DNA from: Enoplolaimus lenunculus
Lineage: Eukaryota > Nematoda > Enoplea > Enoplida > Thoracostomopsidae
Length of the DNA stretch: 64,000 bases
Direction of reading: 5' to 3'
Assembly (NCBI GenBank): GCA_030248215.1
Contig: JASANG010000553.1
Coordinates: forward strand, 62,001 to 126,000
The notes under the pieces: model-generated
The model's database searches: none
What the model saw: only the letters and a program-made list of their open reading frames with translations
What the model was told of the DNA's origin: nothing
In this document: positions 20,753-32,139 of the stretch, piece after piece
Layout: each line of letters starts with the position of its first letter
Numbering within the stretch: position 1 is the stretch's first letter
Position numbers and translations under genes: made by a program

Positions 20753-21745
20753 ATGGGTGGTTTCGGTGTGATACGAAGAATAGCTGCTACTCGCTTGCTT
20801 TCAGCGAGTACTCTATGTTATGGCAGAATGCCAATCTCAATCGTAGCATCGAGTGGTCTGTACAGTGCAAAAGGCTTTCGAGCTACGCGGTATGGCCGCG
20901 GTACTTCTAGGCAAGGCGTTATTCGCATCGCGAAACATTCGACGAGTTCCACCAGCGGTGCGCATCCAGAAGAAATTGAACGCTTTTCAGCGCTCGCTTC
21001 GGATTGGTGGAATGAGTTTGGGTCGATGGCCGCACTTCATTCGATGAACGACATTCGAATCCCTTGGATTCGCGATTGCTTAGTGCAAGCAGGAAGTAGT
21101 CTTGAAACTAACCGATCAACTTTGAGTAGCGGAAAATTGGCTCGTTCTGTACAGCCTTTGAAGGGAAACGTAATTTTAGACGTGGGATGCGGCGCCGGTT
21201 TGCTTTGCGAACCGCTAGCACGGCTGGGTGCTGCAGTGACTGGAATTGATGCAACGGAATCCGTCATACAAGCGGCGGAAGCACATGCCAAGCTTGACCA
21301 AGCGCTTAGCACGTGCGAGTTGAATTACTACAATTTGAGTATTGAAGATTTTGAACAGCGCTGCAGCCACACTGAACCTTTTACAAAGTTTGATGCAGTT
21401 GTTGCCTCAGAAATTATCGAACACGTCCCGAATCCGGAACAGTTTGTTTCGTCGTGCTTCTCTGTGCTTCGGCACGGTGGTTTATTGTTTGTAACAACTC
21501 TTAATCGTACTTTGGCTTCACGCATACTGGGAATATGGGCTGCGGAGAGGTTATTGCAGGTTGTACCTCGGGGTATTCATAATTGGGACCAATTCGTTAC
21601 ACCAACAGAGTTGACGGCGATGGTAGAACGAACTGGAGGATTAGTGACTCTACTTCATGGCCTGCGGTATAATCCGACGTCAAATAGATGGACTTGGCAG
21701 TCGAATCGCAGCATTAATTATGCGTTGGTTGCTGAGAAAGTGTGA
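20753..21745 (+). CDS. COQ3: COQ3, ubiquinone biosynthesis O-methyltransferase
   Basis: COQ3 performs the two O-methylations of the ubiquinone ring in the mitochondrial matrix using S-adenosylmethionine. The single-exon frame gives 330 aa. The first about 65 residues are Arg/Ser rich and nearly free of acidic residues, as in a mitochondrial targeting peptide. Then follow ERFSALASDWWNEFGSMAAL (76-95) and HSMNDIRIPWIRD (family signature, 96-108), SAM motif I VILDVGCGAGLL (140-151), GIDATE (164-169), FDAVVASEIIEHV (213-225) and HNWDQFVTP near the C-terminus. All match COQ3/UbiG. No intron is needed, and the frame ends in SINYALVAEKV. Confidence 0.95.
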   Translation: MGGFGVIRRIAATRLLSASTLCYGRMPISIVASSGLYSAKGFRATRYGRGTSRQGVIRIAKHSTSSTSGAHPEEIERFSALASDWWNEFGSMAALHSMNDIRIPWIRDCLVQAGSSLETNRSTLSSGKLARSVQPLKGNVILDVGCGAGLLCEPLARLGAAVTGIDATESVIQAAEAHAKLDQALSTCELNYYNLSIEDFEQRCSHTEPFTKFDAVVASEIIEHVPNPEQFVSSCFSVLRHGGLLFVTTLNRTLASRILGIWAAERLLQVVPRGIHNWDQFVTPTELTAMVERTGGLVTLLHGLRYNPTSNRWTWQSNRSINYALVAEKV

Positions 21746-21950
21746 GGTGTTTGCATTGTTGAACTGAAAGACAGGGTGCAGCAGGAATCATGGATGAAAA
21801 TCGGCATTGTTCACTGTACGATTTTTGAACTGTTTGCGTGGAAATTTTCGATGTTTTTGGTGTTTATATTGTAGAAAACTTAACTTTCCTTTGATGTAGT
21901 TTGGTTTAGGTCGACAGTTTAAATAGAACTTCGTTTAGATTACTTGCAAA

Positions 21951-22336
21951 ATGTTCCAAATTGTTGGAAATATTTTAGATAAACAGTTATTTTTACTATC
22001 CGATTGCAGTAGGAAATGCGATACCCTGCAGTGTATGGCAGATGCTAGTTTGAGGAGCGTTCAAATTGTGCAAAAAATCTGTTGGCAAAATACGATAAAA
22101 CAGCAGGTATCCTTCATATATCTACTGTATTTCAATTAATTTGTAGTAAATTTTTTCGTTAGTTGTTTTGCAATGAATTGATTATGGTGAAAATGAGTGG
22201 GTTCTATTTTAATGGTTTTCTATGGGCGCAATGTTAACAGCTTAAAGTTTTGTTTAAATGGAAATGTTTTGTTTTAGCTTTTAGTTGCAGCTCCAGCTAA
22301 AATAATGTTGCTCACACGTTATGCCGGTTTGCAGGG
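21951..22336 (+). CDS. Possible two-exon small protein, unrecognised
   Basis: Exon 21951-22106 (52 codons, MFQIVGNILDKQLFLLSDCS...) ends at CAG|GTATCC. A second exon from 22278 (after GTTTTAG), LLVAAPAKIMLLTRYAGLQ, joins in phase. A family C MITE begins about 60 bp into the second exon, so the original C-terminus may be displaced or the frame may run into the element. No domain is recognised. It could be chance. Confidence 0.3.
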
Positions 22337-22553
22337 TACACTGCAAAAAATGGTGAGTCAAAGTGACTCTCTCCGAAATAGTCTTTTCCGGACTATACAA
22401 ACTGAGTTAACTTCAACTCCGCCAGAGTCAAATTCGGCTCACCCGAGTCGCTCAGTCTTATTTGACTCTGGTGAAATAGAATTTGACTCAGTTTGTATAG
22501 TTCCGAAAAGCCTATTTTGGATAGAATCAATTTCACTCACTATTTTTGCATGG
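22337..22553. mobile_element. Family C palindromic MITE copy
   Basis: It begins TACACTGCAAAAAATGGTGAG and ends CACTCACTATTTTTGCA, with internal GAGTCAAATTC words as in the copy at 19701-19921. It is diverged at the right end. Confidence 0.7.
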
Positions 22554-22554
22554 T

Positions 22555-22880
22555 CAACCGGGAGTCTGGCTACAGCTGAAAATCGACTTCTTGGTCCGGT
22601 TGAGTTTTTGCCGGAGGTTCTCGCAATTGTGGTAGTGAAATTTTGCATAGTTTTACAAACTATCTTGTGCGTTTCGTTTTAACATTTAGAACAATTCTGA
22701 AAAAAGAATACAGAAATTTCGTAAAAATTAAGCATAAAACCAAGCGATTTAATAACTAAAAATTATAGATATTTGTTAAGATTAACAAACATCAGTTTAA
22801 TTTCGCAGCACCTCCGGCTCCGGCAAGTTTTGTTGACCTACTTTGGTAGTTTTACCTCTGGTTGCACGTTGTCGGCCACG
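22555..22880 (-). mobile_element. Family E (CCGGA-rich) MITE copy
   Basis: It contains CCGGTTGAGTTTTTGCCGGAGG, then TGAAATTTTGCATAGTTTTAC, and ends with CACCTCCGGCTCCGGCAAG followed by GTTGACC. These blocks recur at 23020-23480 and 63200-63515. It adjoins the family C element. Confidence 0.6.
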
Positions 22881-23019
22881 TCGCTTACACGTTACCGATC
22901 TTGTTGCTTAAATTAAAATTAGTGTTGAAATGAGGAAAACTCAAAATTGTCTGTCCATATAGGTACCATTTTGGCAAAAAACCACGTGTCCGCATAGTGT
23001 TTCAGCAAACTTAAGATGT

Positions 23020-23480
23020 CCACATGCAGCAGATTGCAGCCTGAAGTGAAAAGTGTCGGATTCGGGGTAAGCAAAATTTGTCTGAGGTCAAGCCAAAGGT
23101 GAAACGAACTTAGTTAAAATGTTTTAATTTGTAGATTTTAGCAAATATCTGTAAAACATGCGTCTTTTGGTTTTACGCTTATTTTTTTGCGAAGTCTTGG
23201 TAATTGTTTTCTCAAAATTGCATCAAAAGTTGAAACGAAACGCACCTGTAAAACTTTGCAAAATTTCACTGCAATAATTGTCGTAACCTCTTGCATAAAT
23301 TCTGCCGAAACCGAAGTCGATCTAATGCTGGAGTCGGAGACAGACTTCCGGTTGAACACTGGTATGTCGCTACGCAGCGAACATGTAATTGTCTGGAAAA
23401 ACCCGGACAACGGTCTGTTTTTTGGTTGGGATGGGCTACTGCAGACGCGCGGCACCAACGGTAACGTGTCACCGGAATCA
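23020..23480 (+). mobile_element. Family E MITE copy
   Basis: Shared blocks with the copy at 63200-63515 are GAGGTCAAGCCAAAGGTGAA, TTTTGGTTTTACGCTTATTT, CTCAAAATTGCA and AAATTTCACT followed by CCG-rich words. Coding-looking frames here are inside the repeat and are not genes. Confidence 0.6.
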
Positions 23481-24237
23481 TTCCTACATTGGAGTGTTGA
23501 CTTTTATCAGTACTGGTTATTCCTCAGAGTGTATAGAAGACACATGCTAGCAAAAATGCATCATAAAAACTTCGGCTCATGATCGTTATTAGTTTTACCA
23601 AGCTAAGTTTTACGTTGCATTGTAGTGAATTTGTATTTAGCCTGTGTAAGCAGTCGGAGTCAAAAGTTTTAATCGGAGTTTCTCTTCACCGTTCATCTCA
23701 CTTTTGTGTAAAAACGGAGTGTATTGCGAAATTTTTGTAATATGTTCGGATTGGTAAAATCTCGCTTACGTATTTTTATTTTACGCCAAAACTTGTATTT
23801 TACGTTCTAAAGTCCGCTGGTACTATTAAAAATATCTGTCAAAAACATGACAATTTGGTTTGAAGAGCTGGGTCTAAGAACACGCTGTGTAACAATTACT
23901 ACATATTACACGTTATGAGAGCCCCTACGGGATGTGGCAAGAACAATACATTTGTGAGGTTAATTATGTTGTTAAAGTAGGTTAACTATTGTCTGATGGA
24001 CGCTTTTTAGGTTATCAAAACTTGATATGTATGCTTTTCATGTAAAGTAGCAAAATGTAGGTGTTGTGTTCTCGTCCACGTAGAATAGGTATCAGCTTTG
24101 CTTTAGCCGCTTTTCGAGTGTTAATAGTTTGCACTAAGTTACGCTAGTAGACCAGAATTAAGGTTCGCGTTAGATTTGTTTTAGCCTATTTTGCGTTCTG
24201 TGATAAATTATTGTGATCTGTAAATTTACCTATTATA
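23481..24237. other. Spacer upstream of the DUSP23-type gene
   Basis: Apart from the region just before ATG 24238, which should contain the promoter, nothing is recognised. Confidence 0.5.
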
Positions 24238-26841
24238 ATGGCAACCTCAACAGCGGACAAGCCGCATACCTCTGGAGTGCCACCTCCGGGATTTCAGTGG
24301 ATTGTAGACAGGAAAATTGCTGCCTTCGGATTTCCAACAAGTCCCGATCATTTAAAGTAAGTACAGAGTGAATTTTTGAAATTGTGGTAGTTAATCAATA
24401 GGCGTTTTATTTGGTTATTTTCGTTATTTGCTGCCCAGCCACTGTTTGCCAAAAACGTTCCATTTTGGAAAATTTTTTACCGGAGCTTGCGTGGCTGAGC
24501 TGAATGGTGTTAATTTTTCCATTTGAGTTATGCTTATTCATATTTCAAGCAAACTAAGGTAAATGCAGCGGCGCTTGCAACCGCCTGAACTGGAACTGTT
24601 TTCGTTCATACAACAATAACTCAAATTCTGTTAGACACTACTGGAAGTACAAAATAACTATTAGTAGTTTTCTGAAACTTATTTAAAATGACAGTCTATA
24701 TTATACGTACTAATTTTTTACAACTTTACTTTTAGATATCTAGTCGATCAAAATATTCATCAAATTATTTCGTTAAAAACCAAACCGCCATTGCCGATGC
24801 TGTCGTCGTTTCCTCAATTGCAGCAGACTAAAATTCCCGTTGCAAATTTTTGTCCACCGACTTTGAATCAAATGAAACAGTTTATAGATGTCACTGAACG
24901 AACAATCGACGAAGGAAAGGTAGATTGAACGCTGTAGAGAAACCGAGCAAAATGGTTGATTTAGGCATAAGTAGCTATGTAATTTACTATATATATATTC
25001 TCTATGCCTTAGTAAGCTGCATCTATACGACTACTGATTGTGTATAACTTGCGCAAAAAATTACTTCGAGTTGACGCTAAATTATAGAGTATGAACTGAA
25101 GTTGCGTTGCAATTTCAGTCTTATAGCTGTGCAGATACATTTCTTAAGAATTCATTGAATAGCAAATTGACGAATTTAAAGCAAAAGATTAAATTCAATC
25201 CCGGTATCAAAATTTTGAAACTCGCTGACATCATTGCAGGCTAAACCTATATATCGAGCTCCCATTAGGTTTAAGCCTGATACAAGAAAAAGTAACCATT
25301 TTTCAGGCGGTCGGTGTGCATTGTCTGAAAGGCCGCGGACGCACTGGTACAATGCTTGCAGCGTATTTTGTGCACAAGCTCGGTATGACAGCACGTGATG
25401 CTATTGCTAAAATTCGTGCAATACGGCCGTACTCAATCGACACTGATTATCAAGAAGAAGCGGTATGGGAGTATGAACAGTTTGTCGCAAGAGCCGAGAT
25501 GAAAAACTGTGGAGAACATGAACCAATGCATCCGCCACCGTATTTTCAATGGATTGTGCCTGATCAAATAGCTGCGTTTGCGTTTCCGTCCCGAAAATGG
25601 CATCTTCGGTAAGGTTTAAAAATGTTTCGGACGGTTTTGTTATGGTAATGTTTAGTAGAGTTCGACCGGGGTACTAAGAAATTCTACAGTTTGTTGGTTA
25701 GTGTATGAAATACTGTATGTAATTTTTGCAATCTTTAATAATCAGTGAGCATTGTATACAGCTGTAAGACGCAGTGAATACGAATTTTAAAATGCATTTG
25801 TACATGGAATTCTATTCGGTCGACCGTTATATATTTTTGCACTATTTGCTGTGTGCGCGAAATTTTATAACTCAGATTATGTTTATGCCTTTGGTGTTTA
25901 ATGGTTTTATTGCAGCTGGTTGATTACGCATGGTATTTCTCACCTTGTCACACTTCAAACGTATCCTCCTGTTCCGTTAAAAGAATTTCCAGACATGACA
26001 CAAACGCTTATTGACGTTGAAGAGTTTAGCGCACCGACCGTAGAACAGATACAACAATTTGTAGACGCAACTGATAAAGCGTTAGCTGAAGATCGGGTGA
26101 ATACTTTTTGTGAAAAAAGGGTGAATACTTTTTGTGTGTATAATTTTGTGGGTACAACTTACACTAATGCAGTATTTCAGTACAATTTGTATGTATAATG
26201 TGGATTTTTGTTTTTATTCAGTGAATCCGTGAATGACGTTTATACATACACGTTAGTTTCGCTGAAAGTGATTTAAAAAGCTTATTGTTTTAATACCAAA
26301 TGTCAGTGTTGTCAAATAGGTGTAGCATTTACCGCCAGTTAATGATAGCCTTATATGTAATTTAAGAATCATAGAATGCTTGGTTTAGTTTAGAAATTTA
26401 TTTTTACAGTTGGACCAACCTATTTCTTCTGTGTAACTTTTTAGATTAGCAGATGAAGCAGTTTGTTCGGCTAAAAACCTATTATAAACTGATAATTGAT
26501 GCTACAGCTGAGGCATCAGAATATGGCTCGTAGTGCCTGGTGAAATAAGAATAACGGATTTTCTAGAGGAATCACAATGGAGAAGTAGTGATAAAATATA
26601 GCGTTTGTGCCTCACTTTACACTCTGCCTGCATTGTAATATTGCAGGCTGTCGGCGTTCATTGTACATTTGGTCGTGGTCGAACTGGCACTATGATTGCG
26701 GGTTATTTTGTCGCCAAAGAAGGCATTAGCGCAGAAGCGGCAGTGAATAAAATTCGACGAATACGGCCGTATAGTGTGGAAACGTACGAACAAGAAGAAG
26801 CTGTATGGAAGTATGAGCAAATGTTACGAAACAATTTGTAG
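24238..26841 (+). CDS. DUSP23: Two-domain DUSP23-type protein phosphatase
   Basis: DUSP23 (VHZ) is a small atypical dual-specificity phosphatase, usually about 150 aa. Here five exons (24238-24356, 24736-24919, 25307-25608, 25916-26096, 26647-26841) join in phase into 326 aa with two complete DUSP23 units. Unit 1 has PPPGFQWIVDRKIAAFGFP, then the P-loop VHCLKGRGRTGTM (Cys107) and KIRAIRPYSIDT. Unit 2 starts inside exon 3 (PPPYFQWIVPDQIAAFAFP) and has VHCTFGRGRTGTM (Cys268) and KIRRIRPYSVETYEQEEAVW. Introns fall at the same places and phases in both units (before YLVDQ/WLITH, phase 2; before AVGVHC, phase 0), so the gene arose by internal duplication and fusion of the last exon of one unit to the first of the next. 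The general-acid Asp of IPDFCPP is Asn77 in unit 1 and Glu238 in unit 2. Confidence 0.9.
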
Positions 26842-27711
26842 TATATACTTGTTTGAGCACTTTTGTATTTTCCACCCACAGTGGAAAAGTCCTTCCCCGC
26901 GGCAACAATAATCCATGCATAGCTGAGTTGCCGTTATAGTAGATTACCATTTCCCAAGTCTAAGCCTAACGTCTAAGCCTGTAACTAAGCGTAAGCCTAA
27001 GCAAAACATTTCCACTGTAGAGGGGAACTATAAAAGTAGCCTTGTTAAAGTTGTACATAATGTTTAAAAACTGACAGATACTAATGCGCTGGTTTAAGGG
27101 AGAACACTATAACGCGTGCCTTTGTTTTACATTATGAGGAACGCTGCGTTTGCGTTTTTACTGTGTGTTCGCCGAATTGATTTTTTAGTTCTCGCTTTGC
27201 TCTTCAGAATTTTGTTGCCAAAGAGTTGCATATATTTCAGAAAATTTGCTTTTGTTATAAATTGTTATTACTTCGTTAATCAAGCGCTGCTGAGTATTGT
27301 TTTAAAGTTTTCGGTAATATATTCTAGAATACTATGTTGTATTGCTGTTTTAACGGTATATAGCTTTATGTTTACTTATTGCGATACAAAAACTTCTATC
27401 AGTTTTGTTCAGCCTGACTTTGACGGGGTATAACCGGAGGTCTGCCTGTTCCGAATTTACGATGACATTCGGCGCCGAAAGCATTTTTGCTGGAGGTTTC
27501 GAAAATTTCAATAGTTAAAGAGTGTACGCACTTATACAAAAGGTATGTTTTTCAATGAGTTGTTTGTAAGTGTTAGGGGTTATTTTGAAAGTTGTGAAAT
27601 GAACAAGCTCAAAAACAAATCTTTGAGAGTTCCGCCGTCTTTATACAAGTATATTTTGTGTCTGAATAAGCACACGAATGGCACAGTGTTATCGATCGCC
27701 TAAATCCTTTG
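26842..27711. other. Intergenic; family A fragment
   Basis: 26955-27010 holds a family A fragment with GTCTAAGCCTAACGTCTAAG and GTAAGCCTAAGC words. A hydrophobic open frame at 27116-27433 is AT-driven and matches nothing I know. At about 27425-27500 there is GGGGTATAACCGGAGGTCTG, resembling family D/E ends. Confidence 0.45.
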
Positions 27712-27881
27712 GGCCCATGTGAACATCATGGACGGAACGTGTTTGTTTGGGACTAGATTAGAGTAAGCTTTAGACCATTTTTTGCTTGGCTCAGACTTAG
27801 GCTTAGGAATACGCTCCTTCTTAGGCTTAGGCTTAGGAATATGCTTATAATACTATTCCGCCCCTGTTCTTTACATTGGCC
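27712..27881 (+). mobile_element. Family A MITE (copy A2)
   Basis: Ends GGCCCATGTGAACATCATGG and CCCCTGTTCTTTACATTGGCC (inverted). Flanks ATCCTTTG and ATGTTTTG agree at 6 of 8 positions. The interior contains CTTAGGCTTAGGCTTAGGAA, degenerate TTAGGC units. Confidence 0.8.
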
Positions 27882-28418
27882 ATGTTTTGAAAGAACGAAA
27901 TGTACAAGCTGATAATGATCTTCCGACCATAATCAACTGTACAATAGATATGTCGTAAAATTTTTATGCTGCATAATGCATGATTTATGTTGCACATTTT
28001 TATTCAAGATCTGTATGATGGTCTTTACAGTAATAAACTAGAGCGTTTTTTAATAAAAGCAGGCTTGAAGACTGTCATTTTTCTAAAATTTGAACCGCCA
28101 ATGATGCTGGTTTTCTCTTGCAGTAGTGCAAAAAACGGGACGACCCTTAAAAACAAGGGGTCGTTTATTGTATATGCAGGCATAATGAGGGGTCCGGTTA
28201 AATCTTGGGTTGCTCGGAACACGTTTTTTAAATGTTGATTCGACGTCAGCATAAAATATGAACTGAATAGCGATTATGTTGACAAAATGTGAATGTCACA
28301 ATACATTGGCTTACAAATTACATACAAATAGCAGTATGCCAAACGATACCATGGGACAATTATGCGAATGATATTCCGGAATATGACCGAATATCACGTA
28401 TTACACAGGACAGTGTAA

Positions 28419-29095
28419 TGCGGGGTTCACGTTACAACCGGGGAACCGGGGCAGCTTGGGACACGTTTTGTCCCTATTAGCCTATTTGGTTACATTTTGT
28501 CTGCTAATCTACCCCATATCATATTCAAAGTCATATTTGTCTGCTATCATCATGTGTAGGTCACGTTTTGTCCTTCAATATCATGATATTCGACGTATTG
28601 TCAGCGAATATCATATGATATATTTTCAAACGTCGACATACTTGAAGTAACATACCCAAATTGTCCTGTTGAATATCATATGATACTAGAATTTGAATTT
28701 TTGAATTTATAACAGTGTTTTTCTAAGCGATTTTGTATCGGAAATGGATTTGCAGACGTGTATTTGGTATTTTACGAACATGTGTGCCTCTGCCGTCAGA
28801 CTTTCCATCAATTTATTAGCACCCGAAGATTACACTGTCCCGCTGGATATCATTTGATATTCGTTGTAATTTTGGAATATCATATGATATTCGCATAAAT
28901 GTCCCTTAGTATCACGTGATATGCCGACTCTTGTACACATTGATCTTCTGAGACCGGAGGTTTGTAAGTAAATGTTATATGACATTGGAGTTTTGTCTGT
29001 TCACCCGATATGAGTGGTCGAATTTTAACGTTGACGTGGAATCAACATGGGACATACCGTGTTCCGGCTGCCCAGGTTATAACGTGAATCCCGCA
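28419..29095. mobile_element. Harbinger-like MITE, TAA-flanked, full of palindromes
   Basis: Inverted ends TGCGGGGTTCACGTTACA and GTTATAACGTGAATCCCGCA are flanked on both sides by TAA (28416-28418 and 29096-29098), the 3-bp target type of PIF/Harbinger. Inner blocks GGGACACGTTTTGTCCC and GGGACATACCGTGTTCC repeat the pattern. Between them lie about seven copies of the palindrome ATATCATATGATAT and close variants. No transposase. Confidence 0.7.
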
Positions 29096-30589
29096 TAATT
29101 TGTGCACACTAATAATATGAAAAGTCAGATAATGTAGCTTTAAGTGATCTCCAATACTGAATTTGGTTCTTCTATTTTTCTGTTTCTGGCAGAACTTTTG
29201 TCTAAATATATTCCTAAAGTACAAAAATAATTCAAACTTCAAATTTTATATATGATATTGTACAAGACATTCAGGCCAATTTATCACAATTTTGCAAACA
29301 TTTTCAAACATGTCTTGGCGGACAATATTTCGAACAATATATGATATTCCAATCAGTGAATGCCACATCAGGATAGCAGACAATTCAAATTTTGGATATT
29401 TGAGAGCGATCAACGTACATACAGACAAAATGTTACCCGCTATTGCAATAGGGACCACATTTGTTCCAGCTTGCCCCAGGTTAACCACGCTTAACTCGTC
29501 CGCGGGATGTGCGCTCCGATCTAATTTGCATATTCCGTAAATTGGGTCGGTAGCTATCTCTGGATTCATTCTGCTTGATCTAACTGACAGGAATTGTACT
29601 GAATGTATGATACAACACAGCGATCTCCTTAATAGTTGACGGTTAAATTTTTCAATAGAATCTCTCAGTTATTTGAGTGGTGCAGTACGGGTGCTTTTTA
29701 TTTTCCGTTCAGCGAATCAAACCGTCGCTTTCAACCCAATGCATAACAATTTCAAGGAGTCCCTGAACGCTATGCCTAAACCTTAACGTTGAGAAAGAAC
29801 GAACTGGAAATTTTTTTACTTGTTTTAAAATAATGAATAGCTTTAGTGTAGAAGCTTTAGAGGCGACAGCCCGAATTCCGCGTAAATTCCGCTTATAATT
29901 CCGGGGACGGTTCAGGGGTGTCGGTTACCTTGTCCTGTGTATTGTCGCGTTTCAACAAAATTTGTTTGGCATGGCCCAGGTTACTTTACGGGGCGTCCAG
30001 GTTTCTGGTATGTCAATAAAATGCCTCTCTCACCAGTGAGACTGGTGTTCGAATCTTACCTTGAAATTACGTCTCATTTGAAATTGAAAATAATGTGAGA
30101 AAAGGTTAATGGAAAAATTTTAGTTAGTATCTTTAAAGTACACGAAGCAGCATTGCGTCTGAAGGGGTGTCTATATTTAAATTGATACCAGAAAAATATA
30201 ATTCTTGTTAAAATTATAAATAAATACAAATATAATGAACCGAATCGGGGGGTAAATAAGAGGGGCCCCATTTTGAGTCCCAATCAATAGGAGTCCGTAT
30301 CCCTTACGAGTCCCACCCCTACAACCTGTCTGCTCCGGCGCTGCGGATTATTGCAATACCGGATATAGTAACGAAGGGTGTCGGGGGCGGGTTAAAAATA
30401 AATAATAGTCCGTTTAATAGCAAATTGCTTTTTATTCGATGCGATAGTAATAGTGGCCCATGTTTCTATAAAGGCAGTCCCTATTTCCCGGGACAGAAAT
30501 GTACCCGGAATGCACAATTAGATTAAATATTATATACCCCCTCGCTCGACGTTTGTGTCGACCTCACAAAAAATTTTGTTGTTCAAATC
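29096..30589. other. Intergenic; repeat fragments
   Basis: 29447-29515 is an inverted end fragment of the Harbinger-like element (CAGCTTGCCCCAGGTTAACC). 29966-30010 is a family A left-end fragment (ATGGCCCAGGTTACTTTACG). At 30030-30060 GGTGTTCGAATCTTACC resembles a pol III B box without an A box. 30240-30440 holds family H words (GGGGTAAATAAGAGGGG, GAGTCCGTATCCCTT). Confidence 0.45.
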
Positions 30590-30837
30590 GACCAATGTAA
30601 AGATCAGGAGCGGAACGATTTTCTGCGGGACTTCAATGGAGTAAGCATAAAAGCTCAGCGGCGGAATGTTTTTCTGCGGGACTTTAATTGAGTAAGCTTT
30701 AAGCTAAGACTTGTTTTTGCCTGGGCTTAGGCGCCGGCTTAGCTTAGGTGTAAAACCTCACTCTTACGCGTAGCTATTAGGCTTGGGCTTAGAAATATGC
30801 TTGAACTACTGTTACAGCACTGTTCTATACATTGGCC
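30590..30837 (+). mobile_element. Family A MITE (copy A3, larger)
   Basis: It starts GACCAATGTAAAGATCAGG and ends ACTGTTCTATACATTGGCC. The left part carries an internal duplication of the GCGGAAxGxTTTTCTGCGGG block. TTAGGC-like words are degenerate (GGGCTTAGGCGCCGGCTTAG). No clear target duplication. Confidence 0.75.
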
Positions 30838-31327
30838 GCGAAAGCTACTGAATATGTCTTCAATCCATTTTTCGTCCTTCAAGGATAATTTTGCTTTTTG
30901 CGCCAATTTTACAGTTGCGTGTATTGTTATGCAGCAGTCTGAAGCTTTTTATTATTAACACTTTGATGTTATTTCAGTTTATTCAATAAGTAACAATTTT
31001 ATGTTTTTAGCCATTTTGAACGCAAATTATTTTTTTTTAATTTAACCTTCGCTTAAATTGACAAAAATTTCTTATAAAAGCCACGCCAACCGTTTTTATA
31101 AGTTGTCCTATATCATTGGTATGGTGGTAGCACCTGTAGGGACACACAGTTAACAATCGAGTTTCAATTAAAACTTTAAGTGTTCGCAATTGCTAACAAT
31201 TAAAGTTTGCAACGCTTTGCAATGTCGGTTTCAAATATTTCTATTTAATCGGTGGCACGAGATGCATAATAGTGTAAAGAGCTTATGCGCAAACAGTGCA
31301 AGAACCTGGACGCGATTTTAGCATTAA

Positions 31328-31590
31328 CCCTTTCTCACATGAAGATTTTCTATTTTCCCTGAGACCTACTTTTATGCTTGGATACGAACTCCAGTGACTA
31401 GTGTGGGAGGCGTATACCATCACCACTCAGCTATAGGAGCTTGACGCTCGAGCACGAGGGGGCTCTCACGTCTTGTGGTGATTTAGTACTGTATATACGT
31501 GTTGCAGTTGTTCAACACGGTGCGATATATATTATTTAACGTATATACACTGCGCTGAGTTGCCTATAGGCAACTCAATGTGAGAAGGGG
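31328..31590. mobile_element. Family B piggyBac-like MITE (copy B1), TTAA-flanked
   Basis: TTAA at 31324-31327 and 31591-31594 flank inverted ends CCCTTTCTCACATGAAG and CAATGTGAGAAGGGG, as in piggyBac-type MITEs. The interior at about 31379-31450 contains, on the minus strand, a tRNA-like stretch with a perfect pol III A box (TAGCTGAGTGG) and a near B box. Confidence 0.85.
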
Positions 31591-31594
31591 TTAA

Positions 31595-32139
31595 ATATTG
31601 CTATGAAATATTCGTTTTGATCTGTTTTGTAGTGCCCATATCCTGGGTGCTTCCTTTCGCGTTCGCTAGTGTTATTTTGTTAAATAAGCAGGATTTAACG
31701 GGACCGGTGGGAACAAACCGTTTTTTAATTTTGGTTCCTTGTGGCGTACCGTTTATCAAGGGCGCCCTTTTGGGTTTCCAATGTCGTTTTGTTAAACAAG
31801 CAGGGTTTTACAGGACTGGACATATTAACAAACATTATTTAAATTTGATGCAAGGGTTCCAAAACTGTGACAATCTATTGCTGACGTGAAAAAGATTTTC
31901 AATCGATGTGTGAGGTATTCACTAAACATTACAAAAGTACACATTGCACTTTCGGATCTATAGGGGCACCCGAACCTCAACCCCGAAATAAAAATCAAAA
32001 CCAAATTTTAGTACTACGATTTAGCGGTAAATTTGTGTTTGGTTACTGGTTTGCTCTATTCACGAGATTTTGTAACCATTATACATCAGTTAAGAGTTTT
32101 TGTCTTCGCCACTGCATACATGAAGTTTTGCTTATGCTT
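31595..32139. other. Intergenic with a local direct repeat
   Basis: The block TTTTGTTAAAnAAGCAGG occurs near 31676 and 31790, about 115 bp apart. A frame spans them but is repeat-derived. Nothing else is recognised. Confidence 0.4.

Noticed and set aside
27116-27433. Hydrophobic 105-codon frame
   Set aside because: T-rich DNA produces Phe/Leu/Ile-rich frames by chance; no homology, promoter or splice structure.
30030-30060. tRNA gene with GTTCGAATC
   Set aside because: Only a B-box-like word is present, without an A box or foldable arms.
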